Shown in pieces: positions 1 through 8,424 of a DNA stretch of 64,000 bases. Position numbers and translations under genes: made by a program. This stretch comes from Deltaproteobacteria bacterium. Lineage in GTDB: Bacteria; Myxococcota_A; UBA9160; UBA4427. Every line of letters begins with the position of its first letter. The stretch's first letter is position 1. The stretch spans positions 223,346 through 287,345 of the forward strand of contig JAJDAN010000011.1 in NCBI GenBank assembly GCA_029261855.1. The letters run 5' to 3'. The notes below the pieces were generated by a model. The model saw only the letters and a program-made list of their open reading frames with translations, was not told where the DNA came from and made no database searches.

Positions 1-1064
1 TCGATCTGTACGTCGGCGGCGCCGAGCACGCGGTGCTGCACCTGCTCTACGCACGCTTCTGGCACAAGGTCTTCTACGACCTCGGGCTCGTGAAGACGAA
101 GGAGCCCTTCCAGAAGCTCATCAATCAGGGAATGATCCTGGGCGAGAGCTACCGCTACTACGACGACAACCCGTCCGACAAGGAGGACGTCCCGGTCTCG
201 ATCTTCGACCACACCCAGGTCGAGTGGGACGGCGAGACACCTCTGGCCCGCGGCACCGGCCAGGAGCTGAAGGCGCGCTGGATCATGCCCGGCGAGGTGT
301 CCCAGGTGGAGGGCCGCCCCATTCACCCGGACCATCCCGAGGTCGCCCTCGAGCCCGTGATCGAGAAGATGTCGAAGAGCCGCGGCAACGTCGTCAACCC
401 GGACGACGTCGTCGACGAGCTCGGTGCCGATTCCCTGCGGATCTACGAAATGTTCCTCGGGCCGCTCGAGAAGGCCGCACCCTGGTCGACCAAGGACATC
501 CAGGGTGTGTCGCGCTTCCTGCACCGCAGCTGGCGCCTGCTGATGGAAGACGCGGAAGACGGCAGCAGTCGCCTGCGCGAGCTCGCGCCCGGCGGCGGCA
601 GCGAGGCCCAGGCGCGGCTCACCGCCGAGACCATCGTCGGGGTGACCGAAGACATCGAGGCGCTCCACTTCAACACAGCGATCTCGAAGCTGATGGTCCT
701 GGTGCGTGACATCGCCAAGGACGGTCCGCTGCCGGAGAACTCTGCCCGCGCCCTGACCTTGCTGCTGTCACCCTTCGCACCGCATCTGGCCGAAGAGCTG
801 TGGCAACGGCTCGGGAACCCGACGACCCTGGCCTACGAGCCCTGGCCACGGGCCGATGAGTCCTTGCTCGTGAAGGACAGCGTCACCCTCGCCGTGCAGG
901 TGAACGGCAAGCGCCGCTGCGAGATCACGGTGCCCGCAGACGCGGGGAAGGATGCGATCACCGAGGCTGCGATCGCATCCGAGAGTGTTCAACGGCATCT
1001 TTCGGGACGCGAACCCAAGAAGGTGATCGTCGTCCCCGGGCGCCTCGTCAACATCGTCGGCTGA
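1..1064 (+). CDS. leuS: Leucyl-tRNA synthetase, C-terminal part (gene starts before the window)
   Basis: This cytoplasmic class I aminoacyl-tRNA synthetase charges tRNA-Leu. The frame is open from base 3 with no start, so the gene is cut by the window edge. The sequence begins with DLYVGGAEHAVLHLL, typical of the LeuRS catalytic core. The KMSKS loop follows near 366-380 (KMSKSRGNVVNPDDVV), and then the helical anticodon-binding domain. The small C-terminal domain includes LAVQVNGKRRCEI near 885. The stop is TGA at 1062. The family assignment is certain; only the N-terminal part is missing. Confidence 0.97.
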   Translation, partial: DLYVGGAEHAVLHLLYARFWHKVFYDLGLVKTKEPFQKLINQGMILGESYRYYDDNPSDKEDVPVSIFDHTQVEWDGETPLARGTGQELKARWIMPGEVSQVEGRPIHPDHPEVALEPVIEKMSKSRGNVVNPDDVVDELGADSLRIYEMFLGPLEKAAPWSTKDIQGVSRFLHRSWRLLMEDAEDGSSRLRELAPGGGSEAQARLTAETIVGVTEDIEALHFNTAISKLMVLVRDIAKDGPLPENSARALTLLLSPFAPHLAEELWQRLGNPTTLAYEPWPRADESLLVKDSVTLAVQVNGKRRCEITVPADAGKDAITEAAIASESVQRHLSGREPKKVIVVPGRLVNIVG

Positions 1065-1350
1065 CGCAGATCCTCGCGGGCAAGAGAATGGAGAGGGCTC
1101 GGTAGACCCACCACACCAGAGCTTTGGAACCGCCGCCCTCTCCGGGTCTTGCAGTGGGTCAGTGTCCGCTGCGGCGCAGAAGGTTGCACAGCGCCCGGCC
1201 ACACTGGGATGGCTACTCAGACCGGGAGTCGCAAGGTGATGCGGGTCCCCCCCGAAACGCCCGGGGGCGCCGACGGACACCCGGCTGGAAGAACCCCGAC
1301 TTTCCGGACTGAGGGCGCGCCGGAGCTGGGGAAGTCGAGGTGGGGGCGGT
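1065..1350. other. Gene-free region with nested inverted repeats (possible structured RNA)
   Basis: These 286 bases separate leuS from the convergent flavoprotein gene, and I see no credible coding frame. Inverted repeats are GGAGAGGGC (1090-1098) with GCCCTCTCC (1135-1143), and GTGTCCG (1162-1168) with CGGACAC (1274-1280). The second pair encloses CCCGG/CCGGG (1194-1198 and 1222-1226) and a C-run/G-run pair (1247-1267). The pattern could be a terminator region or a folded RNA of about 120 nt. It matches no riboswitch, 6S, SRP or tmRNA consensus that I can recall. Confidence 0.35.
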
Positions 1351-2763
1351 TCAGAAGCGGCCGATCGGCGTAGAGCCCGCCGCCGCCTCTGCAGCCGGCA
1401 GGTCGCACAGTACTGCTTGCGCGGCGATCGCATAGGCCTCGGCCGGGCTGGTCGGTATGAAGGACCCGTCGGCCAGCTCGTCGACGGTACCGCCGCGAAT
1501 CAGTAGTGAGGCGCCGATGTGGATCAGATCGCTGGCCCCGGCGCCGATGGCGTGCACGCCGATCAGTTTCCGCGTCGTCTGGTCGACGACGAGCTTCAGC
1601 ATGCCGTCCTGGTCCGAGCGGATCTGGCCCCACAGGGTCTCCCGAAAGTGCGCACTGCCGACCGCGCAGTGGACGTCCAGGTAGCGGCACATCTCCTCCG
1701 TAATTCCGATCGTCGAGATCTCCGGGATGCTGTAGATCGAGAGGGGAGATTCGATGGGGGGATCCGAGGTCAGCCCCAGGGCGTTCCGCATTGCCACCCG
1801 GCCCTGCCACGCGCCAGACGCGCGCGAGGGCCCGGCGATCACGCTGCCCGCCGCGTAGACACCCTGCACGGAAGTCTCGAACCGATCGTTCACCGCGATG
1901 AAACCGCCCACGTCGGTCTCGACTCCGATGGCCTCGAGACCGAGCCCGTCGGTCTTGGGGGATCTACCGGCGCACACGACGACGCAGTCGGCGATCTCGA
2001 CTCTTCCGCTCTCCAGGGTCACGACCGCATGGGGGTCGCTGGACCCCAGATGAACTTCGATCTCCCTGAGCTCCTCCTGCAGCACGGTTTCGATTCCGGC
2101 ACTCTGCATTCGTGCGTGCAGGAGCTGGAGCAGGGCGCGATCCACGGAGCGGAGCAGCCGGCTTCGGCGGTCGATGGCCGTCACGGTTGCCTGGAGCGCC
2201 GCATAGATGCAGGCGATCTCGCAGCCGATGTCGTCGGCCCCAACCACCAGCAGCTTTCGCGGCAGGCGCTTGCGACCGAAGACCGACTCGTAGTCGCAGA
2301 CCACCTGGTCGTCGAAGGCGAAGCGCGTCGGCCTCCGGGGACGGCTGCCGGCGGCCACCACCACGATCGGCGCCTCGTGCTCCTCGGAACCCGAGAGCAG
2401 CACCCGCGACGGGCTCGTGAACGTCGCGTCCGACTCGACGACGCGAATGCCACTTCGTTCGACGCGGCGTCGCAGGGTCGTCCGTTGCAGGGAGCCAACC
2501 TCGATCCGACGCTGCTGGAGCCGATCCGGTGTCAGCCCACGCACGTCCAGTGACGGTGAGCCGCCTGCCGTCAGGATTCCGCTCGCCATCTGCTCCTGCA
2601 CGATGGCCTCCCGCAGCAGGTGCATGCCGACAGAGCCCACGTTGTCCGCACTCTCGCTCGGCTCGGCGTGTACGAGGAGTACTTCGAGACCCTGGCGCGA
2701 CGCCTCGAGCGCGGCGTCGCAGGCCGCCGGCTCGAGCCCGATCACGATGGTGTCGAAGCGCAT
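1351..2763 (-). CDS. Divergent SthA-like pyridine nucleotide-disulfide oxidoreductase family flavoprotein
   Basis: The 470-residue protein follows soluble transhydrogenase SthA throughout: an AAGSRPRRPTRF segment, GVYAAGSVI near the FAD-binding end, and a dimerisation domain with YSIPEISTIGITEE and IGVHAIGAGASDLIHIG. SthA-type enzymes move hydride between NADH and NADPH on FAD and lack the redox disulfide; no CxxxxC is present here either. Both Rossmann glycine motifs are degenerate: VIGLEPAACDAA near residue 10, where GxGPAG is expected, and VVGADDIGCE for the NAD(P) site. Nucleotide binding may therefore be altered. The ATG at 2763 is preferred over GTG 2769 because GGGAG lies 5 nt before it. 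It lies 123 bp downstream of the PilZ-cNMP gene on the same strand. Confidence 0.75.
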   Translation of the reverse strand: MRFDTIVIGLEPAACDAALEASRQGLEVLLVHAEPSESADNVGSVGMHLLREAIVQEQMASGILTAGGSPSLDVRGLTPDRLQQRRIEVGSLQRTTLRRRVERSGIRVVESDATFTSPSRVLLSGSEEHEAPIVVVAAGSRPRRPTRFAFDDQVVCDYESVFGRKRLPRKLLVVGADDIGCEIACIYAALQATVTAIDRRSRLLRSVDRALLQLLHARMQSAGIETVLQEELREIEVHLGSSDPHAVVTLESGRVEIADCVVVCAGRSPKTDGLGLEAIGVETDVGGFIAVNDRFETSVQGVYAAGSVIAGPSRASGAWQGRVAMRNALGLTSDPPIESPLSIYSIPEISTIGITEEMCRYLDVHCAVGSAHFRETLWGQIRSDQDGMLKLVVDQTTRKLIGVHAIGAGASDLIHIGASLLIRGGTVDELADGSFIPTSPAEAYAIAAQAVLCDLPAAEAAAGSTPIGRF

Positions 2764-2886
2764 CCGCACTCCCTCGGGTTACGATCTGCGGCCCGACGCC
2801 CGGCGACGGGCTGGCTTCGTGGTCCGCCTTCGAAGCGGATTGTCCGCGGAGTTCGTGTCGCCTGCGATCATTTGGCGCCCGGACTC

Positions 2887-3726
2887 CTAGGGGCCGGGTG
2901 CCGGTCGAACGCCGGGCTGCTCGATCAGTCGCTCCAGTCGGCCTGCATAGCGGCGAAACAACGCCTGACTGACCCACCGCACGGCCTGCGGTCGCGAAGA
3001 TTCGAGATAGCGGTACGAATGCGAATCGATCTCCAACGCGAGCAGGTCGGTTTCGGCCGTCGCCGTTTCCGGGTGCGGCGCGGCCGCCAGCAGCGGCATG
3101 CCGCCGAAGACCCCACCCTCCGCGACGTGATCCGTGTAGGCGCTTCGGCCGGTGCCGCTTCGAGCCTCCAGAATCACCTTGCCGCGATAGACCACGAATG
3201 CCGAGTCTCCCCGGGTTCCGAGCGAGCCCCGCTTGTAGATGCAATCACCCGCCGCGAAGTGGACGAGCCTCGTGAAGAGGGTCAGGTCGACCGCTTCGTC
3301 GTAGTCCATGCCGGAGAGGTCCGAGCGTCCGCGCAGAAACGACGCGAGCTCTCCTGCGCGCGCGTACACATAGCTCCAGAGATGCTCGCTCTCGGAAGGC
3401 TGTAGATCGACGAACCGCACCCCCGTCAACACACCCGTACGGCCCGGTGCGTCGCGCTGCCAGCACCCATCGACCTTGAACGGCGCGGTCCGATCCGCGA
3501 AATCGACGCTCACGCTCCGAAGAGAATCCCGGGCGAAACGTGAAGCCGTCTCGAGGCAGAGGCCGCCCGGCCCGATGTCTCGGACCTGGCCCATCAGCGG
3601 AGCGGGCATCCCCTGAAAGCGAATCTGCACGAGCAGCTGGGCTGCCACACGCGGGAGCATCCGGCGCCCGGTCCCGGCAGCCCCCGTGGTGGCCGGTCCT
3701 TCACACGCTTCGGGCTTGGCTGTCAT
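2887..3726 (-). CDS. PilZ domain-cyclic nucleotide-binding domain protein
   Basis: The 279-residue cytoplasmic protein joins two nucleotide-sensing modules. The N-terminal PilZ domain (about residues 20-120) has the RxxxR motif as RMLPR and DIGPGG where (D/N)xSxxG is expected, so the Ser is replaced by Gly. A cNMP-binding beta-roll follows (about 145-260) with FAAGDCIYKRGS, DSAFVVYRGKV and GGVFGGMPLL. The phosphate-binding Arg of canonical CAP domains is not obvious, so the second ligand is uncertain. The start ATG 3726 has AGGAG 6 nt upstream; an in-frame ATG at 3744 lacks this. It is 39 bp downstream of another PilZ gene and probably co-transcribed. Inferred role: a c-di-GMP effector for the nearby secretion/pilus machine. 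Confidence 0.82.
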   Translation of the reverse strand: MTAKPEACEGPATTGAAGTGRRMLPRVAAQLLVQIRFQGMPAPLMGQVRDIGPGGLCLETASRFARDSLRSVSVDFADRTAPFKVDGCWQRDAPGRTGVLTGVRFVDLQPSESEHLWSYVYARAGELASFLRGRSDLSGMDYDEAVDLTLFTRLVHFAAGDCIYKRGSLGTRGDSAFVVYRGKVILEARSGTGRSAYTDHVAEGGVFGGMPLLAAAPHPETATAETDLLALEIDSHSYRYLESSRPQAVRWVSQALFRRYAGRLERLIEQPGVRPAPGP

Positions 3727-3765
3727 TGCATCTCCTAGAGGCAACCTGGGGCGAGTAGCGGGGAG

Positions 3766-4521
3766 TCAATCCGAGCGGAAGCGCGCAACCGTTCGCTCCA
3801 GCCGGGCGGTGGTCTCGTCGCTGGCCGGGTAGAAGACCACGGCGACACGATTCCTCGGGAAGGCCCGAGGATCGTCGGCCGCCTGGACCACCCGGCCTTC
3901 CAGCTCCAGCTCGACGCCTTCCTCCGGCTCGAGAACGATTCGGACGTCGGTATTGAGCTCCACCTTGCGGGAGCAGCGAAGCCCGATTCCGCCGGCCGAG
4001 AGACTCAACGCGAGCTCAGTGGTACGGACGCCGTCCAGCTCGAAGTGAACGGGGAAGAACACCTCGATCCGCTCCCAGCGGCGTCGCTGCAGCGAGGGGC
4101 GCACCAGCTGGCTGACGCGAAAGGCGAGATGCTCTACGGAGCCTTCGCGTTCCGCCACGCCGACGATGCCCAGGCTGCGAAGCTCGTCGAGCCCGACATG
4201 AAGTTGCTTCATTCGCGCCACGCCCAGGATGGGCACATCGCTGAACTCCTCGTGTGCGTGGACGGCGCGGACGCGATCCAGGCTCGTCGAATCGGCACCG
4301 TCGATCGGGAACACGAAGAGATCCGGCGAAGCATCCACGTTCTCGATGTCGTCTGGCAGACTCGCGTTGGGGAGGACCTCGATCACCTGGCAGTGGGTCA
4401 GCGCGAGGACCTTGGCGAGCCGCGTGCGGTGGATCTCGCGATCCTGGATCACGAAGATCCGCGGCATCTGCTGCCCACGGTCCTCCGCGCCGTCGCCCTT
4501 GGCGGTGCTCATGAAGCTCAA
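3766..4521 (-). CDS. Pseudo-receiver-PilZ domain protein
   Basis: The 251-residue protein begins with a response-regulator-like fold (PRIFVIQDREIHRTRLAKVL, about residues 20-140) and ends with a PilZ domain (about 145-250). The receiver looks non-phosphorylatable: the strand that should end in the acceptor Asp reads DLFVFPIDG, and the conserved Lys region reads GVAEREG. PilZ retains RxxxR (RRWER), but the second motif is SLSAGG, without the leading D/N. TTG 4521 is chosen because GGAGGG sits 7 nt upstream; ATGs at 4587 and 4512 lack such a site. Proteins of this design act as c-di-GMP effectors in Deltaproteobacteria. It is the likely first gene of the minus-strand PilZ pair. Confidence 0.75.
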   Translation of the reverse strand: MSFMSTAKGDGAEDRGQQMPRIFVIQDREIHRTRLAKVLALTHCQVIEVLPNASLPDDIENVDASPDLFVFPIDGADSTSLDRVRAVHAHEEFSDVPILGVARMKQLHVGLDELRSLGIVGVAEREGSVEHLAFRVSQLVRPSLQRRRWERIEVFFPVHFELDGVRTTELALSLSAGGIGLRCSRKVELNTDVRIVLEPEEGVELELEGRVVQAADDPRAFPRNRVAVVFYPASDETTARLERTVARFRSD

Positions 4522-4900
4522 TCCGTCACCCTCCCAGCGCGACGCGGGTCGCGTTCTCCCGGTGCCACGATATGCATCGGAGAGCATGGGATCGGGACGA
4601 GAGAGCGTTCACACCAATTGCATCGAAGAGAAGACGGAGACGGACTCGCGAGATCTACCGAGCGGTGAATTACCTCCAACCCGCTTTGGGCCTGCCGGGG
4701 AGGACGCCGTCGCGAGAAGGTCGGTCCGATAGCGACACCCGACGAAGCGCGATCGGGGTGATCGGGACTCAATGCAACTACGCAGTGTCGACAACGAAGA
4801 ATGCCCAGAAGATCAAGCCATCGAATTCTCGAGTCGATCAGTTTCGCCGTGTCGGCAGTCGTCTTCGGGTGACCCTGACCGAATCGTTCGAGGAGGCAGC
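4522..4900. other. Divergent intergenic region
   Basis: These 379 bases lie between the minus-strand PilZ gene and the plus-strand LuxR regulator and must hold both promoters. I find no coding frame, no clear -24/-12 sigma-54 element and no strong palindrome. The only clear signal is the ribosome site GAGGAGG (4890-4896) in front of the regulator start at 4901. Confidence 0.5.
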
Positions 4901-5542
4901 ATGAACACGCGGATCCTGTTGGCGGACACCCAGCTGATGGTGCGAGAGGGCTTGCGACGAATCCTCGAGCAGCAAGAGGGCTTCACGGTGGTATCGGAGG
5001 TCTCCGACGGGCAGAGCGCGGTTCGCTACATCGAGGCCGAGCGGCCCGACGTGGCGATTCTCGAGTTCACCCTGCCTCGGCTCTCCGGGGTCGACGTGAT
5101 CCGCCGGGTGACGAGAACGGTTCCAACGCGCTGTCTGATCGTGTCGAGTGGCCACAGCCGGAATCAGGTGCAGGAAGCCTTGCGATCGGGCGCCGCGGGG
5201 TATCTGCTCAAGGCCGCGCCCGCCAGTCAATTGCTCGAGGCCGTCGAGGTCGTTCGCCAGGGCAAGTTCTATTTCTCACCCGACGTGTCGTGCCATCTCG
5301 TCGCTGCGGCAACATCGCCTCGGGGCCTCGCGCAATCCGACCTCGGGGGGCTCACGCGCCGCGAACGCGAAGTGCTGTTGCTGGTCGCCGAGGGCCTGTC
5401 GAACAAGCAGATCGCCGAATCCCTCGGCGTGTCCTCCCGAACCGCCGAGAGCCATCGCACCCGACTGATGAACAAGCTCGACATCCACAAGGTCTCTGGT
5501 CTCGTTCGCCTCGCGATCCGCGAGGGGCTCGTGGAGGCGTGA
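4901..5542 (+). CDS. LuxR/NarL-type response regulator with Glu at the phosphoacceptor site
   Basis: The 213-residue DNA-binding regulator has a receiver domain (1-120) and a GerE/LuxR helix-turn-helix (about 145-205, LTRREREVLLLVAEGLSNKQ). The acceptor motif reads AILEFTLPRLSG where family members have LxDxxMP, so Asp is replaced by Glu. The acidic pair is ADT rather than ADD; the switch Ser (VSSG) and Lys (YLLKA) remain. Glu at this site often mimics phosphorylation in experiments, so the protein may be constitutively active or respond to another signal (inference). The start is fixed by GAGGAGG four bases upstream. A close paralogue lies at 20598. It faces the GGDEF-EAL gene convergently and is divergent from the PilZ genes. 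Confidence 0.9.
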   Translation: MNTRILLADTQLMVREGLRRILEQQEGFTVVSEVSDGQSAVRYIEAERPDVAILEFTLPRLSGVDVIRRVTRTVPTRCLIVSSGHSRNQVQEALRSGAAGYLLKAAPASQLLEAVEVVRQGKFYFSPDVSCHLVAAATSPRGLAQSDLGGLTRREREVLLLVAEGLSNKQIAESLGVSSRTAESHRTRLMNKLDIHKVSGLVRLAIREGLVEA

Positions 5543-5571
5543 CCGGGCGGCCAGGCGATCAGCCGGCCGGT
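5542..5571. terminator. Imperfect GC-rich hairpin between convergent genes
   Basis: ACCGGGCGGC (5542-5551) pairs 9/10 with GCCGGCCGGT (5562-5571). It lies over the convergent stop codons of the LuxR regulator and the GGDEF-EAL gene. There is no T-run, so it is only a candidate bidirectional terminator. Confidence 0.35.
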
Positions 5572-8081
5572 TCATCCTCGCGCTTCTCACGTACGAGCTT
5601 CCTGGCCAACGCCGCGGCGGGTACGGCCTTGCTGAACAGATGACCCTGCACGTCGTCGCAGCCCCGAACCCGCAGGAACTCTAGCTGGGCTTCGTTCTCC
5701 ACACCCTCTGCGACCACCGCGATGCGGAGGCTATGGGCCATCGCGATGATCGCTCCCACGAGCGCGCAGTCGTCGTGGCTGTCGGGGATGTCTGCGATGA
5801 AGCCGCGATCGATCTTGACGCGGCGGATGGGAAGACGTCGCAGGTAGGCGAGCGACGAGTAGCCCGTGCCGAAATCGTCGAGTGCGAGACCCACGCCCAT
5901 GTCGGTGATCTCGCGCAGGATCTCGTTGGTGACCTGGTCATCCTGCATGATCGTGCTCTCGGTGAGCTCGAGCTCGAGCAGGGACGCATCCAGCCGGTTG
6001 TGCGCCAGGGCATTTCGGATGGTCGGCACGATGCTCGGGTGCCGCAGCTGGTGGCCGGAAACGTTGACCGAGACGCGGAGCGGCTGCAGCCCCGCGTCGA
6101 TCCAAGCAGCTGCCTGGGCGGCCGCCGTGCGAATGACCCACGACCCGAGCGGCCCGATCTGTCCGCATCTCTCGGCTACGGGAATGAACTCGGCGGGTGA
6201 AACCCAGCCCAGCTCGGAGTCGTTCCAGCGCAACAGGGCCTCGGCACCCACGATGTGCCCCTGGCCGGTGTTTCGCACGAGCTGGTAGTAGAGCTCGAAC
6301 TCCTCGTTCTCGACCGCCCGCGCGAGCCGCTCTTCCAGTGCGAGACGGCGACTGCCGGAATCGCCCAGCGCCGACTTGAAGAACTGGAAGTTGTTGCGTC
6401 CGCGCTCCTTGGCGTGATACATGGCCGCGTCGGCATTTCGAAGCAGGCTGGACATGTCCTCTCCGTCGTCGGGGTAGAACGCGATGCCGATGCTCACGCC
6501 GCTGAAGATGTTTCGACTTCCCACCCTGAACGGCTGGCGAAACGCGTCGAGCAGCCGTTGCCCGGTCTTGGCGGCCTCGTCTCGGTTCGAAATGCCGGGC
6601 AGCAGCACCGTGAATTCGTCGCCTCCGAGACGCGAGAGCGTGCCGCCTTCGTCATCCAGCACCGTGCCGCCGGCCCTCGCCACGCAGTCGCTTACTCTGA
6701 CGGTGCGCGAGAGCCGCGACGCAACCGAAGCGAGCAGCTGGTCGCCGGCCTCGTGGCCGAGCGTATCGTTGATGCTCTTGAAGCCATCGAGATCGAGGAA
6801 GAAGAGAGCGAGCGAAGTCTCGCTCTTCCCCGCGCTCCTGACCTCGAGGCCCAGACGTTCCTGGAAGAAGAGCCGATTGGGTAGCCCCGTCAGCGAATCG
6901 TAGTAAACGAGCGAGCGAAGGTGCTCGCTCGCTCGCACCCGCTGCGCCGCATGCCCGATCTGTACCGCGATCTGCTCGAGTGCACCCAGCAGCCGCGAAT
7001 CCTGCTCGAGCGGCTCACGGGCAAGGAACTCGAGCACCGCGGTGACGCCGTCGCCCATCTGTACCGGGATCAACAGGGCCGCGCCGAGTCCGCCCGCGTG
7101 CACCACCCGCGAGCGAGCCGGGCTCGATTCGCTGCGTACACTGCGTACATCGGGGATCCAGAGCGGCGTGCCGGAGAGCATCGCCCGCGTTGGGAGATCC
7201 TGCGTGCAGCCCCCGCCGCTGAGATCGTCGTCGCGGACTGCGGACTGCTCCACGTCTTCGGCCACGAAGCGAATCGCGGTCGGCCGGAAGGCCTTCCGAT
7301 CTTCCGTCGAGGTCGAGTAGACCTGGGCGATCGGCCAACCGAGTGTGCGACAGATCAGCTCGGCCGAGCTTCTCAGGACCTCGCTCGGCGAGCTCGAGGC
7401 GTTGGAGACGACGGCCGCCTCGTACAACAGACGAGAAAAGCCGGCCTCCTGCTGCTGCTCCTGGCTGCGCTCTCGGAGCTGAACCTCCAGTTGACGCTGC
7501 GCCGCCGTGAAGCCGATCGCCAGGATTCCGAGCGCAATCACCGCGCTCAGGCGCGAGAACAGACTCGTGAGCGCGTAGAAGTGCGGCGACACGCCCGAGG
7601 TGGGCTCGAAGCCAGGCGGCGCGATGAGCCAGAAGCCCACGACGGAAAAGCAGCAGATCGCGACCCAGATCAGGCAGCCCCGGCCACCGATCACCGTGCC
7701 GGCCACCACCGGAATGACGTAGAGCCAGGAGAAGCTCGGGTGGTAGAAACCGCCACTCGAGAACGCCTCCGCCGCCAGGAAGGCGAACAGGACCGCGGTG
7801 CCGAGGTGACCACTCAGCTCGGGCCGACGAGTCCAGCGCAGCAAGTAGATGTTCCCGAGACTGAACGCGATCACGGCCGCGAGCAGCCCCGCGAGCCAGG
7901 GGCTCTCCATCGTCAGGGTCAGCAGGGTCAGTGGAATAGCGAGCGCCACCAGCGTCAGCGTGGACACGTTGAAGGTGCGAATGCGCCGAAGCAGCGCGGG
8001 GTCGGCGCTCGAGGTGTCGAGCCCGGAGCAGATCAGATCCGTGAGGAACGAATCGGAATCGCGCGTCGGTCGGCTCTTCAA
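5559..8081 (-). CDS. Membrane-anchored GAF-GGDEF-EAL protein (c-di-GMP synthase/phosphodiesterase)
   Basis: This 840-residue inner-membrane signalling protein has several N-terminal membrane helices (about 30-190), a short coiled coil, a GAF domain (about 215-375), GGDEF (about 395-560) and EAL (about 580-830). The cyclase signature is intact (RLGGDEFTVLL). The EAL domain keeps GAEALLRW, SVNVSGHQL, LELTES, DDFGTGYSSLAYL, KIDRGFI and AEGVE, so both activities look possible. An acidic, Gly-rich insertion sits just before the GGDEF strand (residues between CVAR and LSRLGG). The start is TTG 8081, with GGAGA about 9 nt upstream. It is divergent from the secretion operon and near two PilZ proteins, so it may set local c-di-GMP levels for that machine. 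Confidence 0.92.
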   Translation of the reverse strand: MKSRPTRDSDSFLTDLICSGLDTSSADPALLRRIRTFNVSTLTLVALAIPLTLLTLTMESPWLAGLLAAVIAFSLGNIYLLRWTRRPELSGHLGTAVLFAFLAAEAFSSGGFYHPSFSWLYVIPVVAGTVIGGRGCLIWVAICCFSVVGFWLIAPPGFEPTSGVSPHFYALTSLFSRLSAVIALGILAIGFTAAQRQLEVQLRERSQEQQQEAGFSRLLYEAAVVSNASSSPSEVLRSSAELICRTLGWPIAQVYSTSTEDRKAFRPTAIRFVAEDVEQSAVRDDDLSGGGCTQDLPTRAMLSGTPLWIPDVRSVRSESSPARSRVVHAGGLGAALLIPVQMGDGVTAVLEFLAREPLEQDSRLLGALEQIAVQIGHAAQRVRASEHLRSLVYYDSLTGLPNRLFFQERLGLEVRSAGKSETSLALFFLDLDGFKSINDTLGHEAGDQLLASVASRLSRTVRVSDCVARAGGTVLDDEGGTLSRLGGDEFTVLLPGISNRDEAAKTGQRLLDAFRQPFRVGSRNIFSGVSIGIAFYPDDGEDMSSLLRNADAAMYHAKERGRNNFQFFKSALGDSGSRRLALEERLARAVENEEFELYYQLVRNTGQGHIVGAEALLRWNDSELGWVSPAEFIPVAERCGQIGPLGSWVIRTAAAQAAAWIDAGLQPLRVSVNVSGHQLRHPSIVPTIRNALAHNRLDASLLELELTESTIMQDDQVTNEILREITDMGVGLALDDFGTGYSSLAYLRRLPIRRVKIDRGFIADIPDSHDDCALVGAIIAMAHSLRIAVVAEGVENEAQLEFLRVRGCDDVQGHLFSKAVPAAALARKLVREKREDEPAG

Positions 8082-8424
8082 CTTCTTCTCTCCCCGCAGA
8101 GGCGTCGCGCGAACCGCCGGTGCGACGGGCGACCCGATCGAATCGATCGCGTGATCGGGTCCACGCGGGCGGAACTGAAGCGCGCGACGAAGACGTTAGG
8201 CGTGAATTCCGTAGCTCAGTAGATCTACGCAAACAGAGTTCCGGAATACTCGCAGACGCGTACGCGACGATTGCGCAGCGCAAGATGTTGCCGAAGTTCA
8301 GCGCTTTGCTTGCGCGCAATTTTCCTACAGCTGCACGCTGACGACACCGATTCCTTGGCTGCTTTCGCGATCGGCAACGTCGCGTGGGACGAGCGAGCCG
8401 CGTTGCGAAGAGGGGCTGTCGGTT
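8082..8424. promoter_or_regulatory. Divergent promoter region of the GGDEF-EAL gene and the secretion operon, with palindromes
   Basis: The 343 bases contain no gene and are AT-richer than their surroundings. Two symmetric elements stand out: the perfect palindrome GTAGATCTAC (8219-8228), and the near-palindrome GAGTTCCGGAATACTC (8236-8251), whose core TTCCGGAA is perfect. They lie about 175-205 bp before gspE and are candidate binding sites for one of the neighbouring regulators. No sigma-54 element with correct spacing was found. Confidence 0.4.

Noticed and set aside
1162..1280. Cobalamin, c-di-GMP or fluoride riboswitch downstream of leuS
   Set aside because: None of the conserved core sequences of those classes is present, and no gene follows in the right orientation.
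8350..8370. Sigma-54 promoter before gspE (TTGGCTGCTTTCGCGA)
   Set aside because: The GG to GC distance is wrong for a -24/-12 element.
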